Part shown: positions 54,391-63,962 of the stretch, one piece after another
Numbering within the stretch: position 1 is the first letter of the stretch
Layout of the letters: each line of letters begins with the position of its first letter
Source: an uncultured Bacteroidota bacterium
Lineage (GTDB): Bacteria; Bacteroidota; Bacteroidia; Flavobacteriales; Flavobacteriaceae
DNA length: 64,000 nucleotides
Reading direction: 5' to 3'
Assembly (NCBI GenBank): GCA_902515395.1
Contig: CABXUL010000003.1
Span: 43,034 to 107,033 of the forward strand
Position numbers and translations under genes: made by a program
Notes under the pieces: model-generated
Databases searched by the model: none
What the model saw: the letters and a program-made list of their open reading frames with translations, nothing else
Told to the model about the DNA's origin: nothing

Positions 54391-55768
54391 TTAATTTAAT
54401 AAAATCCAGTATTCCCAGGGTTTCATTACATATTCGTAACTTTCAGATAATTTTTTAAACTTTCCATCAGAAAAATTTTTAAAGTTTCCATTGAAATTCA
54501 TTGAAAACTGAGCATAATTTTTACTCATATTAGCAATTAAAATCACGGTATTTTTTTGACCAGTTCTTTTAAATGCAAAGATTTGATTTTCCTTTCCATG
54601 ATTCATGTTTACCAATCCTGTTAAAGATTGATAAGCTGCTCTCCCCGCTCCGGTAGTTAGGGCATCGTTGGTGTTTTTTAAGTTTCCTAATTTTTGGAGA
54701 AATTTCATAGTTTGTCCTCTTTTTTTTATAAAATCATCTTTTTTCAAAAAACAATAAACGTTTATTTAAATCATACTCCTGACCACTATATAATAATGGC
54801 ATTCCAGGGAAAATATATGTAAAAGCAGTTAACATTTTATATGCATCCCCATAGAGTTCTATTGAGGTTCCTTGCCAGGAATTCACATCGTGAGTAGATG
54901 TATAATTCAGAAGAATATTTTCGTCTTTATGCTTTTCCATAACAGATTTAAAATGGCTTTCTAATTCGGTTACTGTCATATTCCCTTGAGCTATTTGCTT
55001 TAAGAAATAATTTCCAGAATGATAAGAAGCATCAAACTTACTTACTAACTCAATCCCACCAGGATGATCAATATCAGTCTCTGCTAAAAGAAAGATTGGT
55101 TTCAAGGCCCTAAGCGATTTGAAAGTTTTATCAAAAAATGTCTGAGGTACTGCATAAGCCTGATCAACACGGAAACCATCGATATCAAATTTTTCTATCC
55201 AATACTTCATTGCATTGATCATAGCTCTTTGCATCTTTTTATTATTGTAGTCAAGGTCTGCCACATCAGTCCAACCCCATGATTTTCCTGTTTGATGGTT
55301 AATAGGATCTGTTATTTCTCCCTTATCGTTTTTTAGATAGAATTCTGGGTTTTCTTTTATCCAAATGTGATCCCAACCAGTATGACCTGGTACCCAATCT
55401 AATATTATATAAATTCCTAATTCATGGGCTTTTTCAACCAAACCACGAAAGTCTTCCTCAGTGCCAAACTCAGGATTTACTTTTTCATAATCGGAGACAG
55501 CGTAATAACTTCCTAATGGCCCTTTGCTTTTAGTAGTTGAAATAGGATTAACAGGCATCAACCAAATAAACTTTATCCCTAAATCTCTTATCACTGGAAT
55601 ATCACGGGTAAAAGCATTAAAGGTTCCTTCTTTTGAATACTGCCTAATGTTTGCCTCGTAAATCACCCCGCTAGCAATATCTGAATTTAGTATACGGGAT
55701 TCTTGAGCTAATACAAGATTGTGATTAAAAATTAATGTTAGTAAAAACAGTTTAAAAATAATCTTCAT
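54391..55768 (-). pseudogene. GH13 alpha-amylase, interrupted by a +1 frameshift
   Basis: Two reading frames cover one GH13 enzyme. The first (54734-55768, 344 residues) has a signal peptide and all catalytic residues: Asp202 (FRVDQAYA), Glu230 (LLAETDID) and Asp294 (TSTHDVNSW), and runs to LLFFEKR then stops. The second (54391-54747) continues after that point (KKDDFIKKRGQ) and carries the C-terminal beta-domain. Removing one base from an A6 run (plus-strand T6 at 54739-54744) restores E-K-D-D-F and joins the frames. It may be a sequencing or assembly error, a real mutation, or corrected by transcriptional slippage. It follows the previous GH13 gene by two bases. Confidence 0.85.
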
Positions 55769-55770
55769 TT

Positions 55771-57621
55771 TTATGGGTTTAATTCAATTATCATGGATGA
55801 TTTACCTTCCATCAATATTCCTTTCTTAAGTTCAATATTTCGATCGGTAAGAATTTCGTAGCCTTTAGTATGATTCTCAATTAGCTCACTGTAGCGTTCC
55901 ATGTCAACTTCAATAGTATGGTTTCCTCTATTAAACAAAACCCAAACTTTCTTTTTGTTGTAGATCCGGAAATAACTGTATACTTCCTCCCAGCCGCCAG
56001 TAATAGGGGCAAATTGAATAAGTTTCCCATGATGTATCACTTCATTAGATTTTCTCCAGTTCAATATTTTCTTAAAAAAATCGAGTGTTTTGATTTGATC
56101 CACATTAAGCCCGTTTCGGTTGAAAGCATTGATACGATCTCCTGGAAATCCGCCAGGGAAATTAGAACGGATCAAACCGTGGTTACCTGGACTTTTATTA
56201 CTGTTCATTAAAATCTCTGTTCCATAAAAGAATTGAGGTATTCCCCTCATAGTGGCAAAATAAACAATCCCCATATTAAATAAGTCCAAATCATTATTAA
56301 CCTGTGTATAGAATCTAGTCATATCATGGTTGTCAGGGAATATTACAAGATTGTAGGGATCGGCGTAGAGAAAGTCATTAGCCAGCATTTGATAAGCTTT
56401 TACAAAGCCTTTTCCCCAACCAAAATCATCATTTAATGCCTCGACAAAAGCAATTTGAAGTGGAAAGTCCATTAAGCTAGGCAAATAAGAAATATAGCCA
56501 TCGTGATTTTGTTTTCCCATTTGCCAATATGAGGTTATTGCCGGGTTGGGTGACCATTCCTCACCTACAATATTGAATTTTGGGTACTCTAACATTAAAT
56601 CACGTGTCCAATCTCCCATGAAATCTCTATCTGCATAAGGATAAGTATCTACCCTCAAACCGGATAAGCCTGCATACTCAATCCACCAAATTGCATTTTG
56701 AATAAGATATTTTGAAACCAATGGGTTTTTTTGATTAAGATCTGGCATTGTCTCCACAAACCAACCGTCAGCATGACCTCTTTTATCAAATTCTGAGGCG
56801 TGTATGTCTTGAATAGATTGTCTTATGTGTGTCGTGTTAGTGTAATTTTCTTGGTTGTTGAACCAATTGTTCATTGGAGGGTCAAGAAAAAACCAATGTT
56901 CACTTCCACAGTGATTGGGTATAACATCCATGATGATTTTTATCCCTTTTTCCTTTGCCTTAAAAGTCAACTCCCTAAATTTTTCATTACTACCATATCT
57001 AGGGTCTATTTTATAATAATCTGTAGTTGAGTATCCATGATAAGAGGCTTTTTCCATATTATTTTCCAAAGCAGGGTTTAACCATATTGCAGTAAAACCT
57101 AGATCATGTATGTAATCTAAATGATTGATTATTCCCTGTAAATCTCCACCATGTCTGTCATAATGTCCATCCCCTAATTTTTCTTTCATTGAGCTTATCT
57201 CGTCATTCTTAGTATCTCCATTAGCAAATCTATCTGGCGTAATCAGATACATAACGTCTTTAGGGGTAAAACCCTCAATGTTGGAAGCATTTTCATTTCG
57301 GGCCAATAAAGGATATTCATGGGTCATTCTTACTTTTTTACCTTTATAAAAATCAATATCAACGTTCTTAGGCGAGTCGGTTTTAGAAATCTGAAGAGTC
57401 AAAAAAATATAATTTTTATTTTCTACTCTATCTACAGCAATAAGTTTAACTTCTTCAGAATCAATTTTGGGATCTAATACTGCTAAGTTGTCTCCATACA
57501 ACATTATCTGTATTTTTGACATTTGCATTCCTGCCCACCAATTTGGGGGCTCTACTCTTTCAATTTTTTGAGCACTCAAATAATTGAAAATAAATAAAAA
57601 GATAATTAAAAACTTTTTCAT
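55771..57621 (-). CDS. GH13 cyclomaltodextrinase/neopullulanase-type enzyme
   Basis: A 616-residue secreted enzyme (signal peptide KFLIIFLFIFNYLSAQ) with an N-terminal beta domain beginning ERVEPPNWWAGMQ (about 20-110), then the catalytic barrel starting KDVMYLITPDRFANGD. Catalytic residues are Asp325 (LRVDTYPYAD), Glu354 (VGEEWSPN) and Asp433 (FPDNHDM). It should hydrolyse maltodextrins, cyclodextrins or pullulan. It is a tandem paralogue of the gene on its upstream side, and shares long segments such as SYHGYSTTDYYK. SusA-like role in alpha-glucan use is the simplest reading. Confidence 0.93.
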   Translation of the reverse strand: MKKFLIIFLFIFNYLSAQKIERVEPPNWWAGMQMSKIQIMLYGDNLAVLDPKIDSEEVKLIAVDRVENKNYIFLTLQISKTDSPKNVDIDFYKGKKVRMTHEYPLLARNENASNIEGFTPKDVMYLITPDRFANGDTKNDEISSMKEKLGDGHYDRHGGDLQGIINHLDYIHDLGFTAIWLNPALENNMEKASYHGYSTTDYYKIDPRYGSNEKFRELTFKAKEKGIKIIMDVIPNHCGSEHWFFLDPPMNNWFNNQENYTNTTHIRQSIQDIHASEFDKRGHADGWFVETMPDLNQKNPLVSKYLIQNAIWWIEYAGLSGLRVDTYPYADRDFMGDWTRDLMLEYPKFNIVGEEWSPNPAITSYWQMGKQNHDGYISYLPSLMDFPLQIAFVEALNDDFGWGKGFVKAYQMLANDFLYADPYNLVIFPDNHDMTRFYTQVNNDLDLFNMGIVYFATMRGIPQFFYGTEILMNSNKSPGNHGLIRSNFPGGFPGDRINAFNRNGLNVDQIKTLDFFKKILNWRKSNEVIHHGKLIQFAPITGGWEEVYSYFRIYNKKKVWVLFNRGNHTIEVDMERYSELIENHTKGYEILTDRNIELKKGILMEGKSSMIIELNP

Positions 57622-57702
57622 TATAAATAATTAGGGATTCATGTAATTATTATTACTTCTATTTCTTTTGATGTATAAGTTTTTTTTAAATAAATCATTA
57701 AT

Positions 57703-59589
57703 TTATTTAGAAATTAACTCAAGAATAACTGCTGAATTAGCTGGAACAGAAATGTTTTCCGAAAGCTTTATTTCAACATCATTAATTGGATCATAAGCGT
57801 GGTTATTATCACCCAATATTTCATTAAATTTTTCTAAATTAATTTTAGAATCTTTTTTGTTATTATTTAACATCACCATGACTGTTTCCTCATCATTGTA
57901 TCTAAAGTAAGTATAAACTCCATAGTCATCTGGATTTGGTATATTTTTATTATATGAAGGCAATGTAGGGGCAAATTGCATTAAATTACCATAGTGAATG
58001 ACTTTTTTATTTTTTCTCCAGTTTAACAACTTTTTTATGAATAATTGGGCTTCTTTCTGCATACTGGATAATCCAATACCAGTAAATCCGTTAATCTTGT
58101 CTCCAGGCCAACCTCCGGGGAAATCGGACCTAATCCCAGTGGGGTATTTATTTGACATTAATATCTCACTCCCGTAATAAAAATGTGGAATCCCCCTCAT
58201 GGTGGAAAAAAACACCATTGCCATTTTAAACTTTTTTAAATCCTCATTTAATTTTGAGAAAATTCTTGCTCCATCATGATTGTCTGGAAAAGTGACCAAA
58301 TTAAATGGGTCTGCATAGAGATAATCATTTGATATTGTGTAATAAAGTTTTTGCCAGGGTTTCCATTTATTTTTTTCATCAAAATCTTGAATTGACTCAA
58401 CGAAAGCGCTCGTTACTGCAAAATCGAGCATGCTTGGTAAACATGACTCGTAACCGTCATGATTTATTTTTCCTTCCTGCCAATAAGAAATATTGGAAGG
58501 ATTTGCAAACTTTGTGGCCTCTTCGCCTACCGATGTAAAATAGGGATATTCTTTTTTGACAGCGCAAGACCAATCCGTCATATATTTTTTGTCATTATAC
58601 GGATAAGTATCCATCCTAATTCCAGATATCCCCGAGTATTCTATCCACCAAAGAGTATTTTGAGTTAGATATTTCGCCATGATTTCATTTCTATGATTTA
58701 AATCAGGCATTGTCCTAACAAACCATCCATCAACAAAAGCTTTTTTATCATACTCAGAGGCATAGGGATCTTGAACTGTATAGTGAGAGTGATTTGTCTG
58801 CCGATATTCTCCTCCATAATTAATCCAATCCCTTGTTGGAGGATCTTTTACAAACCAATGTTCTGAACCTGAATGATTGGTGATCATATCCATAACAATT
58901 TTAATTCCTTTTGATTTTGCTATCCTACACAAATCCCTATAAAGTTCGTTTGTTCCGAAACGAGAGTCCACTTTGTAATAGTCTGTTGTCGAATAGCCAT
59001 GATAAGAGTGATCAGCCATGTCATTTTCAAGAACGGGATTAATCCAAATTGCAGTGTAACCCATATCAGAAATATAGTCCAAATTATCAATCATGCCTTG
59101 AATATCTCCTCCATGTCTTCCTCTTCTTTCCTTGCGGTTAGGTTTTTCTTTTAAATTGGGATCATAATCATTAGATGGATCGCCATTTGCAAATCTATCT
59201 GGTGTTATTAAATATAAAACATCTGTTTTATCAAAGCCTAGTCTTCCATTTGGATCTTTCTGAAATAATTCAAATAGTACCGTTTGAATTATTTTACCAT
59301 TTTTAAGAAAATCAATCTTTAAAGTTTGAGGTTTAGTGTTTTTCACAATTGTCAGATCAACAAACAAATAGTTTTGATTTTCCGTACGGGTTGTTTTTGT
59401 AATAAAAACTTCTGAAAGATTTTCATTTCTTAATCTAGGAACCAATTCAGATATTTTATCCCCGTAACATAAAATTTGAATTTCATTGTGCTCCATTCCA
59501 ACCCACCAGTTAGGAGGTTCAACTCTATCAATCTGAGCATAAGATTTTACCGCAAGAATGAGAAGAACAAAAAATTTAAAAAGTCTCAT
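57703..59589 (-). CDS. GH13 cyclomaltodextrinase/neopullulanase-type enzyme (paralogue)
   Basis: A 628-residue paralogue of the next gene. Signal peptide FFVLLILAVKSYAQ, beta domain from DRVEPPNWWVGME, then TDVLYLITPDRFANGD. Catalytic residues Asp327 (IRMDTYPYND), Glu356 (VGEEATKF) and Asp439 (FPDNHDG) are intact. It has an extra-long loop around PNRKERRGRHGG (150-160). The GH65 stop overlaps its start (ATGA), tying it to the phosphorylase. Eighty-one bases separate it from the second copy. Two similar exported amylases suggest use of different alpha-glucan chain lengths, an inference. Confidence 0.93.
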   Translation of the reverse strand: MRLFKFFVLLILAVKSYAQIDRVEPPNWWVGMEHNEIQILCYGDKISELVPRLRNENLSEVFITKTTRTENQNYLFVDLTIVKNTKPQTLKIDFLKNGKIIQTVLFELFQKDPNGRLGFDKTDVLYLITPDRFANGDPSNDYDPNLKEKPNRKERRGRHGGDIQGMIDNLDYISDMGYTAIWINPVLENDMADHSYHGYSTTDYYKVDSRFGTNELYRDLCRIAKSKGIKIVMDMITNHSGSEHWFVKDPPTRDWINYGGEYRQTNHSHYTVQDPYASEYDKKAFVDGWFVRTMPDLNHRNEIMAKYLTQNTLWWIEYSGISGIRMDTYPYNDKKYMTDWSCAVKKEYPYFTSVGEEATKFANPSNISYWQEGKINHDGYESCLPSMLDFAVTSAFVESIQDFDEKNKWKPWQKLYYTISNDYLYADPFNLVTFPDNHDGARIFSKLNEDLKKFKMAMVFFSTMRGIPHFYYGSEILMSNKYPTGIRSDFPGGWPGDKINGFTGIGLSSMQKEAQLFIKKLLNWRKNKKVIHYGNLMQFAPTLPSYNKNIPNPDDYGVYTYFRYNDEETVMVMLNNNKKDSKINLEKFNEILGDNNHAYDPINDVEIKLSENISVPANSAVILELISK

Positions 59590-61901
59590 AAATAAATAGT
59601 TTTTTTGAGTTTCTTTGGATTTACAGTTATTAATTTATTTCTGAGATTTAGATCTATAGGATTATTTCCACTCCAAGTAAACTCACAATTTTTTCCATCT
59701 ATTTCAACTGTTAGGTACTCTCCCTTAAAGTTAATCTTAAATGAAATTCCTTTCCACTGCTTTGGAAGCTTTGGATCAATAGATAATATACCTTCGACAA
59801 TCTTCAAGCCTCCAAAACCATAAACGATACTCATCCAGGTTCCAGCCATACTTGTAATGTGAAGTCCCTCTTCAACTTCTTTGTTGTAATCATCTAGATC
59901 CAATCTAGAAGTTCTCAGATACAACTCGTAGGCATCCTCCATTTTACCCAATTTCGTTGCTAAAACAGAATGTATGCAGGGAGATAAAGAGGATTCATGA
60001 ACCGTAAAAGAAGAATAGAAATCATAATGTCTCTTTAATTCCTCAATACTGAAATCCTCTTCAAAAAAATAAAATCCTTGTAATATGTCAGCTTGTTTGA
60101 TAAATGGAGATCGTAATATTCTATCCCAAGACCAATTTTGATTTATTGGACGATGTTTAGGATTTAATTGATCTACTGTCGTTAATTCTTTATCTATGAA
60201 GCCATCTTGCTGAAGATAAACTTGGTGCTCTTCGCTGTAAGGCAAGTAAAAGTTATCAGCAACTGAAAGCCATTCCTTAACCTCCTTGTTATTAATACTT
60301 GTTTTGATAAAAATCTCCTCAAATTCATTTGGGTGATGAGCCTTTAAGATGTAGTATTGCTCGCCAGCATATCTAAGGCACCATCGAGCAATATAATTTG
60401 TATACCAATTATTGTCCACATTGTTTTCATACTCATTTGGTCCAGTTACTCCAAGGATAACATATTTTTCTTTTTGAGTAGAATAATTTACTCTTTGTAT
60501 CCAAAATCTTGCTATGGCAAGTAAAACCTCAAAACCCATTTCAGGAATATAAGTTTGATCACCGGTAAATCTTACATAATTATAAATAGCATATGCAATG
60601 GCACCATTACGATGAATTTCCTCGAAGGTAATCTCCCACTCATTATGACACTCCTCTCCATTCATTGTAACCATAGGAAAAAGAGCTGCACCATTTTCAA
60701 AACCAAGTTTCTCAGCGTTTTCAATCGCCTTTGGTAATTGATCATATCTATACTTGAGTAAATTTCTGGCTACATTAGCATTTTTAGTAACCATATAAAA
60801 GGGAAGACAATATGCCTCAGTGTCCCAGTAGGCACTTCCTCCATATTTCTCTCCAGTAAAACCCTTTGGTCCAATATTTAATCTAGAGTCTTTACCTGTG
60901 TAAGTTTGGTTTAGCTGAAAAATATTAAATCTAATTCCCTGTTGAGCACTTAAGTCACCTTTAATAACAATATCAGAAATTTTCCAAATACTGAGCCATT
61001 GTTGCTCATGCTCCTTGAGAAGTCCAACAAAACCTTTTGCTCTGGCATAATTAATTTTTTCCTCTGCCACCAACTTTAGTTCATTCTCAGGGTGATTTAG
61101 AGAAACCGTGTACCCTCCATATTTTGACAATGTCAACTTATCTCCTTTGACAAGTTCAATTTCAGCCTCATACCCTGATTTTAATTCATCATTAAATATT
61201 TCTTCACTGCATGAAACTTCCTCTCCATTAAGCGAGATATCAGCATACATATATGTACAAACATTAAAATTAGTTTTATTAGTTTTTGAAAGTATAAAAG
61301 CTGATTTACCAATCGATTCATTAGTGAGATGTTCCCAAAAAGGTTCATCCCAATTACTATCTTGATTTTTTACCTTACCGCTGATATAGGGGGAAACCCT
61401 AATTTTGGCTTTATCACTTAATAATTCAATATTATATTGAATTGCACCTATTTCATTTTCTTCCATTGACAAGAATCTGTGCACCTCAGCTCGAATAATA
61501 GTTCCGTTATTTAACTCAACATAAAATGTTCTTGTGTAAACACCATTTCTCATGTTAAGAACACGATTAAAATCTAAAACTTTTTTTGCGGTAAAAAGGT
61601 CTAGGGTTTCACCTTCAATGTTAAAATCAATACCAATCCAATTAGGAGCATTTAGAACCTTTGCAAAATATTCCGGATATCCATTTTTCCACCAACCTAC
61701 TCTTGTCCTATCAGGGTAATACACCCCGCCGATATAACTTCCCTGAAAAGTAGGACCAGTGTATTGTTCTTCAAAATTGGCTCGCTGTCCCATTGAGCCA
61801 TTACCAATACTGAATATACTTTCGGATGATTTAACATTATCAGGGTTGAATCCCTTCTCAAGAATTCTCCACTGGTCTTTATGAATATAACTTTGATTCA
61901 T
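59586..61901 (-). CDS. GH65 disaccharide phosphorylase (maltose/kojibiose/trehalose type)
   Basis: A 771-residue GH65 protein without a signal peptide, so it works in the cytoplasm. It phosphorolyses an alpha-glucobiose, most likely maltose, to glucose and beta-glucose-1-phosphate. Family signposts are SIGNGSMGQRANFEE (31-45), KYGGSAYWDTEAYCLP (352-367), the MNGEECHNEWEI segment and the catalytic Glu490 in GVTGPNEYENNVDNNW. Beta-phosphoglucomutase lies just upstream, the classic partner that converts beta-glucose-1-phosphate to glucose-6-phosphate. Kojibiose or trehalose phosphorylase cannot be excluded. Confidence 0.93.
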   Translation of the reverse strand: MNQSYIHKDQWRILEKGFNPDNVKSSESIFSIGNGSMGQRANFEEQYTGPTFQGSYIGGVYYPDRTRVGWWKNGYPEYFAKVLNAPNWIGIDFNIEGETLDLFTAKKVLDFNRVLNMRNGVYTRTFYVELNNGTIIRAEVHRFLSMEENEIGAIQYNIELLSDKAKIRVSPYISGKVKNQDSNWDEPFWEHLTNESIGKSAFILSKTNKTNFNVCTYMYADISLNGEEVSCSEEIFNDELKSGYEAEIELVKGDKLTLSKYGGYTVSLNHPENELKLVAEEKINYARAKGFVGLLKEHEQQWLSIWKISDIVIKGDLSAQQGIRFNIFQLNQTYTGKDSRLNIGPKGFTGEKYGGSAYWDTEAYCLPFYMVTKNANVARNLLKYRYDQLPKAIENAEKLGFENGAALFPMVTMNGEECHNEWEITFEEIHRNGAIAYAIYNYVRFTGDQTYIPEMGFEVLLAIARFWIQRVNYSTQKEKYVILGVTGPNEYENNVDNNWYTNYIARWCLRYAGEQYYILKAHHPNEFEEIFIKTSINNKEVKEWLSVADNFYLPYSEEHQVYLQQDGFIDKELTTVDQLNPKHRPINQNWSWDRILRSPFIKQADILQGFYFFEEDFSIEELKRHYDFYSSFTVHESSLSPCIHSVLATKLGKMEDAYELYLRTSRLDLDDYNKEVEEGLHITSMAGTWMSIVYGFGGLKIVEGILSIDPKLPKQWKGISFKINFKGEYLTVEIDGKNCEFTWSGNNPIDLNLRNKLITVNPKKLKKTIYL

Positions 61902-61909
61902 TTATAATA

Positions 61910-62572
61910 TCAGTTTGATAATTGATTTATTAGTTGTTTAGGGCTTAAACCCTCAAAATTTTTTATTTTATAATTACAACTTTCCAAATCTTCTTGTCCG
62001 ACTCCCACTGAAAACATACCTGCGTTAATTGCAGCCTGAATTCCAGCTTGAGAATCCTCAAAAACAACACAACTTTTGGGCTCTAATTCTAAAATTTCAG
62101 CACATTTAATAAATACTTCCGGATCGGGTTTTGAATTTTGAACCATATTTCCATCTACAATAATTGAAAAAAGGTCCAGTATTCCAAGTTTTTGAAGTAT
62201 TATTTTTGCATTCTTACTTGCAGAACCTACTGCTAATTTTAAATCTTTATTTATACTAGAATTAATAAAATCGAAAACACCTGGGAGAATATCTTTGGTT
62301 CCTAAAGTTTGACAATAGCTCAAATAATTTTTATTTTTTTCAAATGCAAAAGCATCCAACTCTTCGTTGGTAAAACTTTTCCCTGCCCAATTAGCTATTT
62401 TTAAAATCGAATCTTTTCGGCTTATACCTCTTAATTCTTCATTCTGGGCTGAAGAGAGATTAAAACCCCATTGGTCCCCAATTTTGCACCACGCTCTATA
62501 GTGGAGGTCAGCAGTATTCGCAATTACCCCATCGAGATCAAATATCAAACCTTTTATTTCCAAGTTATGCAT
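61910..62572 (-). CDS. pgmB: Beta-phosphoglucomutase
   Basis: A 220-residue HAD-superfamily mutase. The DxD motif is Asp12/Asp14 in GLIFDLDGVIANTADLHY, whose TADLHYRAW context is specific for beta-phosphoglucomutase; then GISRKDSILK cap residues, KLAVGSASKNAK and VFEDSQAGIQAAINAGM. It converts beta-glucose-1-phosphate to glucose-6-phosphate. I start at ATG 62572, overlapping the MFS stop by 8 bases; the ATG at 62587 would overlap by 23 and adds an unconserved MSLAI. Confidence 0.95.
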   Translation of the reverse strand: MHNLEIKGLIFDLDGVIANTADLHYRAWCKIGDQWGFNLSSAQNEELRGISRKDSILKIANWAGKSFTNEELDAFAFEKNKNYLSYCQTLGTKDILPGVFDFINSSINKDLKLAVGSASKNAKIILQKLGILDLFSIIVDGNMVQNSKPDPEVFIKCAEILELEPKSCVVFEDSQAGIQAAINAGMFSVGVGQEDLESCNYKIKNFEGLSPKQLINQLSN

Positions 62573-63935
62573 AATAGCTAATGACATTTTTTTCGGTGAT
62601 TAATAAATTGGATAAAGCAGAAACTAGAAGGGACAGACCAGCCACTACCAGAGCATAAATAGGTGCTTCCCCCATTAATCCATATAAAAAATTAACCCCT
62701 CCTAGGGCAGCTACAATTTGAGGAATAACAATAAACATATTAAATATTCCCATCATAATTCCCATTTTTTCCGGTGCTATAGTACTTGACAACATTGCAT
62801 AAGGCATTGATAAAATACTACCCCAAGATATCCCTACTAAAGAAAACCATAGCCATAACAATTCGGGGTCAGGTACAAAATACATCATTAAAAATCCAAT
62901 TCCTCCAATGGCTAAAGAACCCATGTGTAAAAATTTTCTATTAACTGTTCTTTTGGAGCTGTATAAGGTCAATAACAAAGCAAAAACCATAGAAGATAGT
63001 CCATAGACCCCCATATTAGCTCCAACCAAATTCGATGCTTTTTGAAAGGATTCATTTTGCTGATCAAAGGCAGTTGATTGATCCAAAACTTTAAAATCAA
63101 AATTCTCTTCGATCGGTGCTGGTGCATTAAACACATGCTCTGTCAAAGCAGGATTTGCCAAGCTCCACATGGAGAAAAAAGCAAACCAACTGAAGAATTG
63201 GATAATTCCCAACTTAAACATAGTTTTAGGCATTTTAAAAATATTATAAAATATTTCTTTAACAGCCCCGCTATTTTCTTCTTTAATTTTATTTTTAAAT
63301 GCCTCAATATTTTTAGGTGGTGTTTCTGAGGTGGTGAATATTGTATATAGAATACTTCCCAAAAAAACAATTGCACCAATGGCAAATGCAAGTTTCACAG
63401 ATAAAGGGATAATCCCAGGTGCAGCAGCATCACTTACTCCAAGAGTAGAAATAAACCAAGGTAAATTGCTCGCAACCCATGTTCCAATTCCGATTATAAG
63501 TGTTTGAACAACAAATCCATAAGTTCGTTGTTGTTGGGGTAGTTTATCCGCCACCAATGCCCTAAAAGGTTCCATACTAATATTAATTGAAGCATCAAGA
63601 ATCCAAAGTAAACCTGCAGCTATCCATAATACTGGAGAATGGGGCATGATTAGGAGTACAAGGGAACTTAAAATAGCTCCAATTAGAAAATAAGGGCGCC
63701 TTCTACCCAATTTACTATGCCATGTTCGATCGCTTAAATAGCCAATAATTGGTTGTACAATCAATCCTGTAAGTGGAGCTGCAACCCACAAAAGCGGGAT
63801 ATCATCGGTGGAGGCACCCAGTGTTTGGAAAATTCTGGACATAAAGCCACCTTGTAATGCATAACCAAATTGAATTCCAAGGAATCCGAAACTCATGTTC
63901 CAGATATCCCAGAAACTCAGGGATTGTTGTTTCAT
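62565..63935 (-). CDS. MFS sugar transporter (SLC45/GPH-like, probably maltose)
   Basis: A 456-residue transporter with twelve hydrophobic segments. The second-loop signature GYLSDRTWHSKLGRRRPYFLIG is the SLC45/GPH-type motif (Asp-Arg-Thr and Gly-Arg-Arg-Arg-Pro). The N-terminus LSFWDIWNMSFGFLGIQFGYAL and the MEPFRALVADKLP segment are typical of the maltose/sucrose transporter placed next to pgmB and GH65 in flavobacteria. It should import the disaccharide made by the GH13 enzymes. It is the first visible gene of the alpha-glucan operon. Confidence 0.92.
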   Translation of the reverse strand: MKQQSLSFWDIWNMSFGFLGIQFGYALQGGFMSRIFQTLGASTDDIPLLWVAAPLTGLIVQPIIGYLSDRTWHSKLGRRRPYFLIGAILSSLVLLIMPHSPVLWIAAGLLWILDASINISMEPFRALVADKLPQQQRTYGFVVQTLIIGIGTWVASNLPWFISTLGVSDAAAPGIIPLSVKLAFAIGAIVFLGSILYTIFTTSETPPKNIEAFKNKIKEENSGAVKEIFYNIFKMPKTMFKLGIIQFFSWFAFFSMWSLANPALTEHVFNAPAPIEENFDFKVLDQSTAFDQQNESFQKASNLVGANMGVYGLSSMVFALLLTLYSSKRTVNRKFLHMGSLAIGGIGFLMMYFVPDPELLWLWFSLVGISWGSILSMPYAMLSSTIAPEKMGIMMGIFNMFIVIPQIVAALGGVNFLYGLMGEAPIYALVVAGLSLLVSALSNLLITEKNVISYYA

Positions 63936-63946
63936 AATAAATAATT

Positions 63947-63962
63947 CAAAGATAAACTAGTT
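63947..63962 (-). promoter_or_regulatory. Putative promoter and overlapping palindrome of the alpha-glucan operon
   Basis: CAAAGATA (63947-63954) reads TATCTTTG towards the MFS gene, a perfect TAnnTTTG 12 bases before its ATG. Directly upstream of it lies the palindrome AACTAGTT (63955-63962), a possible site for a LacI-type regulator, as flavobacterial maltose operons often have one encoded divergently just beyond. Only 65 bases of this region are in the window, so the regulator gene is not visible. Confidence 0.35.

Noticed and set aside
54730..54750. Programmed -1 frameshift in the GH13 gene
   Set aside because: The second frame is +1 relative to the first and the zero-frame codons do not form the usual slippery heptamer; no downstream stimulatory structure is evident. 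A simple indel or A-run slippage is more likely.
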